A program made the translations under genes and the position numbers. Positions 1-8,856 of a stretch of DNA of 64,000 nt are shown piece by piece; positions within the stretch are counted from its first letter, which is position 1, and every line of letters starts with the position of its first letter. Under the pieces are notes generated by a model. It was not told where the DNA came from, did not search any database, and saw only the letters and a program-made list of their open reading frames with translations. The stretch comes from Ruminococcus sp. AF31-8BH. GTDB taxonomy: Bacteria; Bacillota; Clostridia; Lachnospirales; Lachnospiraceae. Location: the NCBI RefSeq assembly GCF_003460605.1, contig NZ_QTVN01000009.1, positions 138,778-202,777 on the forward strand. Direction: 5' to 3'.

Positions 1-2
1 TG

Positions 3-293
3 GAATACGAGGATGATGAGTATTTCTACTATGTGAAGGCAGTGCCCAAGGCATCTGTTGCTACCTCAGAAAGAAGCATCAAGAAGATCAATGCAGAGCC
101 GGTAAGAGAAGAGCGCAGGTCAGAAGAGTCCTCCGGCACCTATGCGAATCCGATTTTCCGTCAGGATGAAAGACCGAAGAGAAAGAAAACTGCTGTTCCA
201 GCTGCTGAGAAAAGACCGAGACAGGCCGAGAAACCAGCTGCAAAGGATGTGGATTTTGAGAAAAAGCTTGAGGAATCCCTGAAGGATCTCTAA
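3..293 (+). CDS. C-terminal end of an unidentified charged protein (5' truncated by window)
   Basis: The frame is open from the first bases of the window to a TAA at 293, so only the C-terminal 96 residues are visible. They are very rich in Lys, Arg and Glu, with many Pro and Ala, and look disordered; no catalytic motif or membrane segment is seen. It lies about 80 bp upstream of cdaA on the same strand and may be in the same transcript. I do not recognise the family. A GTG at 33 is an internal codon rather than a convincing start, because the upstream frame is open and there is no ribosome site before it. Confidence 0.6.
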   Translation, partial: EYEDDEYFYYVKAVPKASVATSERSIKKINAEPVREERRSEESSGTYANPIFRQDERPKRKKTAVPAAEKRPRQAEKPAAKDVDFEKKLEESLKDL

Positions 294-324
294 AAGCAGG
301 ATATTAATGAAACAATGAAGACGG

Positions 325-347
325 CTTCCCCACTGAGCGTGGGGAAG
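325..347 (+). promoter_or_regulatory. Perfect 9-bp hairpin just upstream of cdaA
   Basis: CTTCCCCAC and GTGGGGAAG form a perfect 9-bp stem around a 5-nt loop, ending 24 nt before the cdaA start codon. No U-tract follows, so it is not a standard terminator. It could set translation or mRNA processing between the upstream gene and cdaA. The function is inference; the structure is directly visible. Confidence 0.5.
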
Positions 348-371
348 ACCTGTACCGGAAAGGAGTACGCT

Positions 372-1259
372 ATGCAGGATTTGGCAGTCACATTATCAGG
401 ATATTTGTCAAAATTATCCCTGCCCAGTCTGGGAGTTACAGACATACTGGAGATTGCCCTGATTTCCTTTTTTATATATCAGTTTATGGTATGGATAAAA
501 TTTACCCGTGCCTATACGCTGCTTAAGGGAATCCTGATCGTGCTCCTTTTTATTTTGGTTGCTTATATCTTGAAGATGAATACGATCCTTTGGATCATTA
601 AGAATCTATCTACCATACTTCTTACCAGCGTAGTTGTTATTTTTCAGCCTGAACTGCGTAAAATGCTGGAGCAATTGGGGCAGAAGAAGATTGTGGCATC
701 TATTTTTCCACTGGATTCCGGGAAGGAAGTACAGGAGCGATTTACGGATAAGACCATCAATGAGCTGGTAAAGGCATGCTTTGATATGGGAGAGGTGCGG
801 ACCGGAGCTCTGATCGTAATTGAACAGAATATCCGTCTCAGTGAATATGAGCGTACCGGAATCAATGTGGATGCGGTTCTTACCAGCCAGCTTCTGATCA
901 ATATTTTTGAGCATAATACACCGCTTCATGACGGTGCTGTTCTTGTGCGTGGCAATCGTATTGTGGCAGCAACCTGTTATCTGCCTCTGTCCGATAATAT
1001 GGAACTGAGCAAGCAGCTTGGTACCAGACATAGAGCGGGAGTGGGAATCAGTGAGGTAAGCGATTCCCTTACCATTATCGTCTCTGAGGAGACCGGCCAG
1101 GTTTCCGTGGCACAGAATGGGGAACTCAGCAGAGGGCTTACCAGCGCTGAGTTAAGATCTGCTCTGATCAAGGCCCAGAACAAGAAGGTTGTCAATAACA
1201 GTAAACTCCGTCATCTGCTGAAAGGGAGAATGAAACATGAAGAACACAAAGCTGACTAG
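372..1259 (+). CDS. cdaA: Diadenylate cyclase CdaA
   Basis: This membrane enzyme makes cyclic di-AMP from two ATP. The 295-residue protein has three hydrophobic segments in its first 90 residues and then a DAC (DisA_N) domain. The signature DGA is at residues 187-189 (context LHDGAV) and RHR at 219-221, both needed for catalysis in the family. The ATG at 372 is chosen because AGGAG lies 7 nt upstream; an ATG at 315 would add 19 residues unlike CdaA and would run through the hairpin at 325-347. The 3' end overlaps the start of cdaR by 23 bp, the usual cdaA-cdaR arrangement. glmM, often the third gene of this operon, is not next; an HPr gene is. Confidence 0.95.
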   Translation: MQDLAVTLSGYLSKLSLPSLGVTDILEIALISFFIYQFMVWIKFTRAYTLLKGILIVLLFILVAYILKMNTILWIIKNLSTILLTSVVVIFQPELRKMLEQLGQKKIVASIFPLDSGKEVQERFTDKTINELVKACFDMGEVRTGALIVIEQNIRLSEYERTGINVDAVLTSQLLINIFEHNTPLHDGAVLVRGNRIVAATCYLPLSDNMELSKQLGTRHRAGVGISEVSDSLTIIVSEETGQVSVAQNGELSRGLTSAELRSALIKAQNKKVVNNSKLRHLLKGRMKHEEHKAD

Positions 1260-2532
1260 GAATTTCCCTTTGAAAATCATGTCTGTTCTCATCGGATTTC
1301 TGATCTGGTTTATTGTGGTAAATGTAGACAATCCGGTGTCCACCAAAAGTATCACCATTGCTGGCGACAAGGTGGAGTTACAGAATACGGCTTATGTGGA
1401 CAGTGCGAATATGATGTGCATGCAGGATGATGATCCGGACCCCATCCGTGTTACCATTACAGGAGAAAGACGGCTTCTCACCAAGATCACCCAGGCGAAT
1501 ATTACGCTGACGGCAGACCTGCAGCAGGCAGGCAGCCTGGATACAGATCCGGTTATGGTTCCCATTACGGCTTCCTGTCCGGGAATCAGTCCTGACAACA
1601 TTAAGGTAACACCCCAGTATCTCAGTGTCAGACTGGAGGAGAAGGTAACCCAGGAGTTCCTGGTTAATGTAAATTATGGCTCCAGTCAGCCAGGAAAAGG
1701 CTATGAGGTTGGCTCACAGACCGCCAGCCCGGAGAAAGTGAAGATTACAGGACCGAAGTCCTTAATTAATAAAATAGATAAAGTAAATGCAACGGTTGAT
1801 GTAGATGGCAAGACGAAGGATTTTTCCGAGGAAACAGAGCTGAATATTATTGATAAGAATCAGGACAGCTTTGCAGGAAGAATGTCGTACATCACCATAG
1901 ATAACACCAAGGTTGTTGTTACCACCAAATTCTGGAAGATACGTACCGGAGTGAATATCGGTGCGAATTTTGTAGGTGTACCGGCAGAAGGATATCAGGT
2001 GGAGAGTGTAACTACCGTTCCAGATACGGTAAGTATCGCTGGAACAGATGAAGCATTGGACACTCTGAAGCAGAATGATAATATCCTTTGGATCGGCGGT
2101 GCTGACATTGATATCACAGGAGAGACTGCTGATATTGAGAAAAAGGTAAGCCTTAAGGATGCGCTTCCTGATGATGTGAAGCTTACAAGCGGCACCAGCG
2201 AGGATGTTTGGGTTAAAGTGAGCATTCTGCCCCTGGACAGCCATTCCTATGGACTGCCGTCCAACCAGGTCAAGGTAAATAATCTGGACGATAACCTTCT
2301 GGTAACTTTTGGAACCGACAAGATTGAAATCCGTGTAAAGGCTACTGACAGTAACCTTGACGAATTTGATATTGAGAAAGTAGAAGCATCTGTAGATTTA
2401 TCAGACATGAGTGTTGGAAGCTATCAGATTCCGGTGACTGTGAAGCTGCCGGAAGGATTTGAACTTCTGGATGATGTAGTGGCGGATGTAACCATATCAG
2501 AAATTACAAATGCGGATTCGAATAATGGTTAA
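1237..2532 (+). CDS. cdaR: CdaA regulatory protein CdaR (YbbR-domain protein)
   Basis: CdaR-type proteins are anchored outside the membrane and modulate the CdaA cyclase by direct contact. This 431-residue protein has one N-terminal membrane anchor (about residues 9-28) followed by four YbbR-like beta repeats. The repeats are visible as recurring segments around V-x-I-x-G-x-x-x-x-L/I (for example VKITGPKSLI and VSIAGTDEAL). The ATG at 1237 has GGGAG about 9 nt upstream and overlaps the end of cdaA, so the two are probably translationally coupled. Length and order fit the family. Confidence 0.93.
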   Translation: MKNTKLTRNFPLKIMSVLIGFLIWFIVVNVDNPVSTKSITIAGDKVELQNTAYVDSANMMCMQDDDPDPIRVTITGERRLLTKITQANITLTADLQQAGSLDTDPVMVPITASCPGISPDNIKVTPQYLSVRLEEKVTQEFLVNVNYGSSQPGKGYEVGSQTASPEKVKITGPKSLINKIDKVNATVDVDGKTKDFSEETELNIIDKNQDSFAGRMSYITIDNTKVVVTTKFWKIRTGVNIGANFVGVPAEGYQVESVTTVPDTVSIAGTDEALDTLKQNDNILWIGGADIDITGETADIEKKVSLKDALPDDVKLTSGTSEDVWVKVSILPLDSHSYGLPSNQVKVNNLDDNLLVTFGTDKIEIRVKATDSNLDEFDIEKVEASVDLSDMSVGSYQIPVTVKLPEGFELLDDVVADVTISEITNADSNNG

Positions 2533-2547
2533 GGGAGTGATGTTATT

Positions 2548-2811
2548 ATGGTAAGTGAAAAGGTACAGATCAATAATCCATCCGGACTTCATCTGCGGCC
2601 GGCCGGGATTCTCTGTAAAGAGGCAATGAAATATAAATCTCTGATAACATTTGAATATGCAGGAGGAACTGCGAACGCCAAGAGCGTTCTGAGCGTCCTG
2701 GGTGCATGTGTGAAATGCGGTGATGAGATTACAATATTTTGTGAAGGAGCTGATGAAACAGAGGCATTGCGCAACCTGGTAATGGTTATAAATAAGGGAC
2801 TTGGTGAATAA
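2548..2811 (+). CDS. HPr family phosphocarrier protein
   Basis: HPr carries phosphate from Enzyme I to PTS sugar permeases. At 87 residues the protein has the normal HPr length. The active His is at position 15 (SGLHLRPAG) and the HPr-kinase target Ser at position 46 (ANAKSVLSVLG). Having both implies it can act in sugar transport and, as P-Ser-HPr, in CcpA-dependent control, unlike Crh, which has Gln at 15. It starts 15 bp after cdaR with a GGGAG ribosome site, so it probably shares the cdaA-cdaR transcript. No Enzyme I gene is near, so it may be the main ptsH or a second copy. Confidence 0.9.
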   Translation: MVSEKVQINNPSGLHLRPAGILCKEAMKYKSLITFEYAGGTANAKSVLSVLGACVKCGDEITIFCEGADETEALRNLVMVINKGLGE

Positions 2812-2835
2812 GTTTTACATTTGGGAGGAAGAAAA

Positions 2836-5541
2836 ATGAAAAAGAGAGCAGCCGCAGCAATTTTAGGAATTTTGCTCAGTGTTTCTATGGGACTGGAGGT
2901 TCCAGCCGCCGCTTTGGATGGCGGCTTTACATCCGGTTTTACTTCAGAGCAGACTGGGGAAGCACAGCAGCCAGATGCAGTGGAGGCAGAACAGCCAGCA
3001 GTATCTGAGCCGGAAACTCCATCAGTTGATGGATCACAGCAGGAGACATCTGACACCGTGCAGACCCCGCAGGAGAATGTCAGTGCAGGTGAAAGCGTTA
3101 CCGATGGCTTTACATCTGGAAGCACGGAGAACGGAGACAGAACCAGTGCAGAGAATCCTGTACAGGATGTGCAGGGATTTGAGAACACGGATGAGACAGA
3201 TTCTTTTGAAGTGCAGGAGACACCGGAAGAGGCTGCTGATATGCGGGCCAGTGAATCCAGCACCATTTTTGAATGGAAGGAATGGGAGCAGACATCAGAC
3301 GGCAGATTCAGGCTCCATAAAAAGAAAGCTGTGAAAGCAGCTGTACAGATTGCTGATGTGCAGTCTTCTGACGTTCCAGCGGAGGCTGGCTCTGCTGATG
3401 AACAGACTGCTGACGAGTTTTCTGATAACAGCGAAGCGCAGGACGCAGCAGCTGTGCAGAATAGTGGTGAAGCACAGAATGCTGAACCTGCAGATGCAGC
3501 AACAGGCACTGAGGGTACTGACGCAGCAGGCACTGCAGAAGTGACCAGCCTGAAGGACGATTATTACACAATTGCCGATGGCATTGTTGCAATCACTACC
3601 AGAAATGAGACCGGAACGAATCATACCGGATATTATCTGTTTGATGAGAACGGATATCTTGTACTTGGCAAGAAAACTCTGAATGGAACAGAGTGTGCCA
3701 GCAAGATCAGCGGTGATTATTATTTCACACCTGCAGACAGCAGCGTTGCCGCCGCATATAAAGAATACGAAGGCAAAGGCGCAGCACTGGTACCTTGGAA
3801 GACTACAGTAGGCCAGATGAAGAAGAACTACTGGCTGTGGAATAAAGACACCAAGAATTTCCAGTACTATGGCAACAGCGGCAAGGCTTTGACTGTTGCA
3901 GAGCTGGATGAGAATGCCAAGGCACAGAATACATATACCGGATATTTCAAGATCAATGGCGAATATTATTGCCTGGATGAGAATGGAACTCCTCGTACAG
4001 GGGATGTGACATTAACTGTCAATGGCGTTTCTGCACAGTATTATTTTGAGCCGGCAGCAAATGACCAGGAAATCCCGGGCAAGATGTTTCATGATTGCTG
4101 GAAAATGTTTAAGACTTCAGCAGGAGAGCAGTGGAGATATTATGAGCCAGCCAGAAAGGGCAGTTCCAAAATTGGTCAGCTTCGGCAGCACGGAATTGTA
4201 CCGACTGGTTTAAGCGGACGCAAAAATCCGAAATATACGTATCTGATTGATAAAGACGGATATTTGATTAAGAGCCAGATGGTGAAAGCGTCCAATCGTA
4301 AATATTATATAACGACGAAATCCGGAATCATCTATAAACGAAGAATCATTACATACAATAATACACAATATTATGTAACAGATGACGGTTCTGTTGCCAA
4401 TTGGAAGAATTGCTGGCATCGTTGTCCGGGAGCTGGAAACCGCTTATATTATTTCGGTTCTACAGCAGGAAATATTGTGAAGAAGACTGGCTGGCAGTCA
4501 GTAACCTTATCAAATGGAAGATTTTATGGCTGGTTTTGGTTTAACGCAAACGGAAATCACTGGTCAGATATTTGGGGGAAAGGCGGTTATTTCAGAATAA
4601 ACGGAACTTTTGCGACTGGTTTCGTTAATGTAAAAGGAAAGAAATACTTCTTCCAGCCTTCAACTCCAACTACCAGAAATGGCCAGCTGGTTAAGAATAA
4701 GATGTTTAGCTACCAGAATAAGACCTATTATGCAGATGCCGATGGAGCATTGCTTCGAAACGGCTGGCGCCAGGTGAATGGAAACTGGTATTGCTTCAGA
4801 AGCTACAATCTGGTTACCAATGAGTTTGTAAAGCAGGGAAGCAGATACGGTTATGTGGATTCCACCGGTAAATATACAACTGGATGGGTAATCGTAAATG
4901 ACTCACAGAACCTGGTTCGCTATATTAATCCGGACAAAAAGGGCTATGTGACAAACGAATCCAAATGGATCAACGGCAAGAAATATTACTTTGATAAGAA
5001 TGGATACAGAATCAACGATCTTACCAATATTTACAAAGGACCTTATACCTTTGAGGTTGACCGTGTAAATGGCGTTATGACTGTATATGCGGATTCTGCA
5101 CGTACCATTCCAGTCAAGACGATCCGTGTTTCCGTAGGTAATCCATGGACACCTACCCCGAAGGGCAAATATACGCTGACTCCTTACAGCAGATGGCAGG
5201 CACTTATGGGACCATCCTGGGGACAGTATGGAACTCATGTAAACGGAGCAGGACAGGGTGGTATTTTCGTTCATTCGGTTGCATGCAGCTATGCGAACAG
5301 CTATAATCTTCCGGTAAGTGCTTACAATAAACTTGGAAGCCCGGCTTCTCACGGATGTATCCGTACCTGTGTAGGCGATGCCAAGTGGGTATACTATAAC
5401 AGCAGCGGTTCTACTATTTATATCTTTGACGGTACCTATAATTCCAACGAATCATTCAAGGGACCTCTTGGACGCAAGGCAATTGTACCTGCCAGGTGGA
5501 AGAACGGCGGATATTACGATCCCACAGATCCAGCTGCATAA
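2836..5541 (+). CDS. Secreted L,D-transpeptidase (YkuD) with cell-wall-binding repeats
   Basis: YkuD enzymes form 3-3 cross-links in peptidoglycan or attach proteins to it. The 901-residue protein has an N-terminal signal peptide and then a roughly 220-residue acidic, Gln/Ser/Ala-rich linker. About 500 residues of aromatic, Gly-rich cell-wall-binding repeats follow (YYF/YYL...G...TGW pattern). A C-terminal YkuD domain ends the protein, with IFVHS and SHGCIR; the catalytic Cys is near residue 841. The ATG at 2836 has GGGAGG 7 nt upstream; a TTG at 2821 is in frame but overlaps that ribosome site. A terminator follows at about 5604. Repeat type resembles choline-binding modules, but the actual ligand is unknown. 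Confidence 0.9.
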   Translation: MKKRAAAAILGILLSVSMGLEVPAAALDGGFTSGFTSEQTGEAQQPDAVEAEQPAVSEPETPSVDGSQQETSDTVQTPQENVSAGESVTDGFTSGSTENGDRTSAENPVQDVQGFENTDETDSFEVQETPEEAADMRASESSTIFEWKEWEQTSDGRFRLHKKKAVKAAVQIADVQSSDVPAEAGSADEQTADEFSDNSEAQDAAAVQNSGEAQNAEPADAATGTEGTDAAGTAEVTSLKDDYYTIADGIVAITTRNETGTNHTGYYLFDENGYLVLGKKTLNGTECASKISGDYYFTPADSSVAAAYKEYEGKGAALVPWKTTVGQMKKNYWLWNKDTKNFQYYGNSGKALTVAELDENAKAQNTYTGYFKINGEYYCLDENGTPRTGDVTLTVNGVSAQYYFEPAANDQEIPGKMFHDCWKMFKTSAGEQWRYYEPARKGSSKIGQLRQHGIVPTGLSGRKNPKYTYLIDKDGYLIKSQMVKASNRKYYITTKSGIIYKRRIITYNNTQYYVTDDGSVANWKNCWHRCPGAGNRLYYFGSTAGNIVKKTGWQSVTLSNGRFYGWFWFNANGNHWSDIWGKGGYFRINGTFATGFVNVKGKKYFFQPSTPTTRNGQLVKNKMFSYQNKTYYADADGALLRNGWRQVNGNWYCFRSYNLVTNEFVKQGSRYGYVDSTGKYTTGWVIVNDSQNLVRYINPDKKGYVTNESKWINGKKYYFDKNGYRINDLTNIYKGPYTFEVDRVNGVMTVYADSARTIPVKTIRVSVGNPWTPTPKGKYTLTPYSRWQALMGPSWGQYGTHVNGAGQGGIFVHSVACSYANSYNLPVSAYNKLGSPASHGCIRTCVGDAKWVYYNSSGSTIYIFDGTYNSNESFKGPLGRKAIVPARWKNGGYYDPTDPAA

Positions 5542-5603
5542 GACAAAGACAGTCAGAGACGAGGAATTTTGTCCTTGATAACTCACATAAAACAAGCACA
5601 GAA

Positions 5604-5650
5604 AGGTGTCTTAATTTTATCAGTTTTGATGAATTTAAGGCACCTTTTCA
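5604..5650 (+). terminator. Rho-independent terminator after the L,D-transpeptidase gene
   Basis: An 11-12 bp stem (AAGGTGTCTTAA paired with TTTAAGGCACCTT) is followed by TTTTCATTGTTTT. It lies 60 bp after the L,D-transpeptidase stop codon and would end the cdaA-cdaR-HPr-ldt transcript. Confidence 0.75.
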
Positions 5651-5668
5651 TTGTTTTGGAGAATAACG

Positions 5669-5697
5669 TTGAAATTTGAAAAAGGAGACTGTATAAT
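5669..5697 (+). promoter_or_regulatory. Sigma-A-type promoter for the GH25 lysozyme gene
   Basis: TTGAAA at 5669-5674 and TATAAT at 5692-5697 are separated by 17 bp. Transcription would start near 5704, leaving a leader of about 98 nt before the ATG at 5802. I see no known riboswitch in that leader. Confidence 0.75.
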
Positions 5698-5801
5698 AAC
5701 GAAGTAATACATTTTTAACATATTATATCGACGGCTGTGACAGCGCTGCAGGCGCAAGGCATCTGACTTTTATATTTAGAAATAAAGAATTAGGAGAAAG
5801 T

Positions 5802-7376
5802 ATGAAGAATTGGAAAAAGTGGCTGTCAGCTGGTTTATTGTCAGCTGTATTGGGAGCAGCAGGAATTTCTGCTCCTGCAACAGTCAGTGCAAATGCAGGG
5901 TATTTGCCTTACGACAGGATTGACAATCTTGCACCAGAGGAAACAATGGCAAGGGTGAGGGTTTTTTCAGGTTCTACAGAAGGAGAAGCAGCCAGAGCCT
6001 GGAAGAAAATTGATGGTGTTTGCTACAACGGAAGCGGAAAAAAAATAGATGGTGCGATCACGCGTGGAATTGATGTGTCTCAGTGGCAGGAAACGATTGA
6101 CTGGAAACTTGTGAAGAAAGATGTGGATTTCGCATTTATCCGGCTTTCTTATGGTCTGAATCGTGTGGATTCAAAATTTGATTATAATATGACACAGGCG
6201 GAGGCAGCTGGCGTTCCAGTTGGAACTTATGTATACAGCCTGGCGAAATCCAATAAGGAAGCACTGGCAGAGGCGCAGCTGGCAATTCAGAAAATGAAAG
6301 GGCATAAGGTTTCTTACCCGGTAGTGTTTGACATGGAGGATGAGCGAACGCTGGGAACCAAAAGCAAAAGGGAAATTTCACAGATTGCCCTTACTTTCTG
6401 CGATGAGATCCGTAAGGCTGGGTACACGCCTATGCTTTATATGAATCTGGACTGGTATAATAATTTTGTGGATTGGAGTGTGCTGGAAGGGGCTGGAATT
6501 GATATCTGGATTGCTTATTATGGAGATCATGTCCTGGCGCCAAGTACCAGCACATACAAGTATACCATCTGGCAGGGGACGGCTGGCGACGAAGTTTCGG
6601 GAATGGCTTCCACCAAGAATCTTATAAGCGGTATTTCAAAATGGGACAATGTGGATGTGAATTTTGGGTTTGTGGATTATACTGCCAAAATTGTACCAAG
6701 ATGGCAGCCTCAGCAAGGTTATACACCTGCCGCAGAGCCGTCATATCAGGACAAGGTCCCGATGAAAAATGGCTGGGTTACAGAGGGCAGCAGGAAATAT
6801 TATTATGAAAACAACGTAAAAGTCACCGGCTGGAAAAGAATTGACGGTAAATGTTATTATTTTAGCAGAGCTAACGGTGCTATGTACAGGAACAAATTGC
6901 GGAAATCAGCTACTTCACTCTTTTTCCTGGATAAAAATGGTGTTCGTGTAAGCAATCAGTTTGTGACCCAAAGCGGAAAGAAATACTATTTTGGTTATAA
7001 TGGCATGGCGTACACTGGAATGAAAAAGATTGGAAGCAGGTATTATTATTTTAATCCGAAGACATTTGAACTGCGGACCAATTATAAATATATAGACTCC
7101 TCAGGCAATATTTATTACTTTGATAAAAATGGTATTCGCGTACAGAATAAATTTTATTCTATAACTGTGGGCAAACAGAAGCTTACCTATTATTTTGACA
7201 GAAATGGAAAAGCCTATAAAGGTTGGCATACCATTAAGGGAAAGAAGTATTATTTTTATAATGGAACCGGGGCGAAAGCAGGTGTTCGTGCCCAGAGTAT
7301 AAAGCTCACCAGCAAAAACAGAATCGTTTCTGTGTTTAATAAAGACGGTGTATGTACGAAGCAGTACAAAGCCTGA
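5802..7376 (+). CDS. Secreted GH25 muramidase (lysozyme) with cell-wall-binding repeats
   Basis: GH25 enzymes cut the MurNAc-GlcNAc bond of peptidoglycan. The 524-residue protein has a signal peptide (cleavage probably after VSA, residues 28-30) and a GH25 domain at about residues 88-290. The catalytic set is GIDVSQ (Asp91) and FDMED (Asp177, Glu179). About 190 residues of YYF-G cell-wall-binding repeats follow, like those of the L,D-transpeptidase upstream. The ATG at 5802 has AGGAG 6-7 nt upstream. It is expressed from its own promoter. The shared repeat type suggests both enzymes bind the same wall polymer, perhaps the polysaccharide encoded downstream (inference). Confidence 0.93.
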   Translation: MKNWKKWLSAGLLSAVLGAAGISAPATVSANAGYLPYDRIDNLAPEETMARVRVFSGSTEGEAARAWKKIDGVCYNGSGKKIDGAITRGIDVSQWQETIDWKLVKKDVDFAFIRLSYGLNRVDSKFDYNMTQAEAAGVPVGTYVYSLAKSNKEALAEAQLAIQKMKGHKVSYPVVFDMEDERTLGTKSKREISQIALTFCDEIRKAGYTPMLYMNLDWYNNFVDWSVLEGAGIDIWIAYYGDHVLAPSTSTYKYTIWQGTAGDEVSGMASTKNLISGISKWDNVDVNFGFVDYTAKIVPRWQPQQGYTPAAEPSYQDKVPMKNGWVTEGSRKYYYENNVKVTGWKRIDGKCYYFSRANGAMYRNKLRKSATSLFFLDKNGVRVSNQFVTQSGKKYYFGYNGMAYTGMKKIGSRYYYFNPKTFELRTNYKYIDSSGNIYYFDKNGIRVQNKFYSITVGKQKLTYYFDRNGKAYKGWHTIKGKKYYFYNGTGAKAGVRAQSIKLTSKNRIVSVFNKDGVCTKQYKA

Positions 7377-7450
7377 TCAGACAAAGGCAGCAGGTCAGGG
7401 GGGATATTTTATCTCTGACTTCACAAAAATAGAAATAAGGAGAAAAGAAA

Positions 7451-8005
7451 ATGGGAAAAATTAAAGTAACAAACTGTGACGATATCGAAGGATTAAAGGT
7501 AATTGAACCAACTGTATTTGGTGATTCCAGAGGTTATTTTATGGAAACATACAATTACAATGATTTTAAGGAAGCTGGAATTGATGTGGAGTTTGTACAG
7601 GACAATCAGTCCAGCTCAAGATACGGTGTGCTCCGCGGACTTCATTTCCAGCTGAACTATCCGCAGGACAAGCTTGTACGTGTTGTAAACGGCGAAGTAT
7701 TCGACGTTGCTGTTGACTTAAGAAAAGATTCCAAAACATACGGCAAGTGGTATGGCGTTCTTCTTTCAGCAGAGAATAAGAAGCAGTTCTTTATTCCGAA
7801 GGGATTTGCCCATGGCTTCCTGGTTCTTTCCGAGAATGCAGAGTTCACATACAAATGCTCTGACTTCTATCATCCCAATGATGAGGGCGGTCTGATCTGG
7901 AATGACCCGGATATCAACGTACAGTGGCCGATTCCGGAAGGAATGGAACTGATCTTCTCTGACAAGGATCAGAAATGGGGAAGTTTAAAGGAACTTCAGA
8001 GATAG
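7451..8005 (+). CDS. rfbC: dTDP-4-dehydrorhamnose 3,5-epimerase
   Basis: The enzyme converts dTDP-4-keto-6-deoxyglucose to dTDP-4-keto-rhamnose in dTDP-L-rhamnose synthesis. The 184-residue length is normal for RmlC. Family landmarks visible are SRGYF, the catalytic-His segment VLRGLHFQ, GEVFDVAVDLR, and FIPKGFAHGFLVLSE. A clear AGGAG precedes the ATG by about 7 nt. It is the first gene of the export operon, 10 bp before the ABC permease. The other dTDP-rhamnose genes (rmlA, rmlB, rmlD) are not in the window. It implies a rhamnose-containing polymer. Confidence 0.94.
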   Translation: MGKIKVTNCDDIEGLKVIEPTVFGDSRGYFMETYNYNDFKEAGIDVEFVQDNQSSSRYGVLRGLHFQLNYPQDKLVRVVNGEVFDVAVDLRKDSKTYGKWYGVLLSAENKKQFFIPKGFAHGFLVLSENAEFTYKCSDFYHPNDEGGLIWNDPDINVQWPIPEGMELIFSDKDQKWGSLKELQR

Positions 8006-8015
8006 GAGATCATAA

Positions 8016-8831
8016 ATGCTTAAAACAATTTTTTCTCTGCCGGCGGATCTGTACAGAAACCGCCGGCTGGTTATGAAACTGGCGAAAAATGATTTTAAGA
8101 CCAGATATGCAGGATCTTATTTTGGAACCATCTGGGCATTTGTTCAGCCGGTTGTAACCATTCTGGTATATTGGTTTGTATTTTCAGTGGGCTTCCGCTC
8201 CAACACAGATGAGCTTGGAATCCCATTTGTGCTTTATCTGGTAGCGGGAATTGTCCCCTGGTTTTTCTTTTCAGATGCTCTTTCCGGGGGAACCAATGCG
8301 CTGATTGAATATAATTACCTGGTAAAAAAGGTAGTTTTTAATATTAGCGTGCTGCCGGTCGTAAAAATTATTTCAGCATTGTTTGTGCATGGCTTTTTTG
8401 TTATATTAGCCATTATTCTTTATATGTGCAACGGCAGATTCCCAGATATGTACTATTTACAGATTTTCTATTACAGTGCATGTGCCTTCTTTCTGGTAAC
8501 GGGGCTGTGCTATGCAACCAGCGCGATTGTAGTGCTGTTTCGTGACCTGGGACAGATTATCGGAATTATACTTCAGATTGGTGTATGGATCACACCTATT
8601 ATGTGGGTTGCGGAGAGCATGATCGGTGTACAGAGCCGACTGTACAAAATACTTCAGTTGAATCCAATGTTTTATATTGTGTCAGGATACAGAGATGCCT
8701 TTATTATAAAAAGATGGTTCTGGGAAAGACCGAACTGGACCATTTACTTCTGGGTAGTATCCATCATCTGTTTCCTGTTCGGAAACTGGATTTTTAAACG
8801 TCTTCGCATTCATTTTGCAGATGTTTTATAA
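8016..8831 (+). CDS. ABC-2 type polysaccharide export permease (Wzm/TagG-like)
   Basis: This is the membrane half of an ABC exporter that moves a lipid-linked surface polysaccharide across the membrane. The 271-residue protein has about six hydrophobic segments and the family landmarks LAKNDFKTRYAGSYFGTIWA near the N terminus and LNPMFYIVSGYRD near the C terminus. The ATG follows TAGGAG by 7 nt. The ATPase gene starts 25 bp downstream. Wzm (O-antigen) and TagG (teichoic acid) are homologous, so the exact cargo cannot be read from this gene alone. Confidence 0.9.
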   Translation: MLKTIFSLPADLYRNRRLVMKLAKNDFKTRYAGSYFGTIWAFVQPVVTILVYWFVFSVGFRSNTDELGIPFVLYLVAGIVPWFFFSDALSGGTNALIEYNYLVKKVVFNISVLPVVKIISALFVHGFFVILAIILYMCNGRFPDMYYLQIFYYSACAFFLVTGLCYATSAIVVLFRDLGQIIGIILQIGVWITPIMWVAESMIGVQSRLYKILQLNPMFYIVSGYRDAFIIKRWFWERPNWTIYFWVVSIICFLFGNWIFKRLRIHFADVL

Positions 8832-8856
8832 TGCATGGAAATAGAAAGGAACTAAT

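Noticed and set aside
2589..3533. Ser/Cys-rich minus-strand open frame over the HPr and L,D-transpeptidase genes
   Set aside because: It is antisense to the low-complexity linker of a clearly secreted enzyme; the composition is an artefact of GCA/CAG/GAA codons on the other strand.
5704..5801. Possible riboswitch in the GH25 leader (GC-rich patch near 5,731-5,765)
   Set aside because: I could not fit it to a c-di-GMP, c-di-AMP or other known consensus, and no terminator or ribosome-site-blocking alternative is visible.
7377..7450. Possible terminator before rfbC (GTCAG...CTGAC)
   Set aside because: The stem is short with mismatches and no T-run follows, so readthrough from the GH25 gene into rfbC remains possible.
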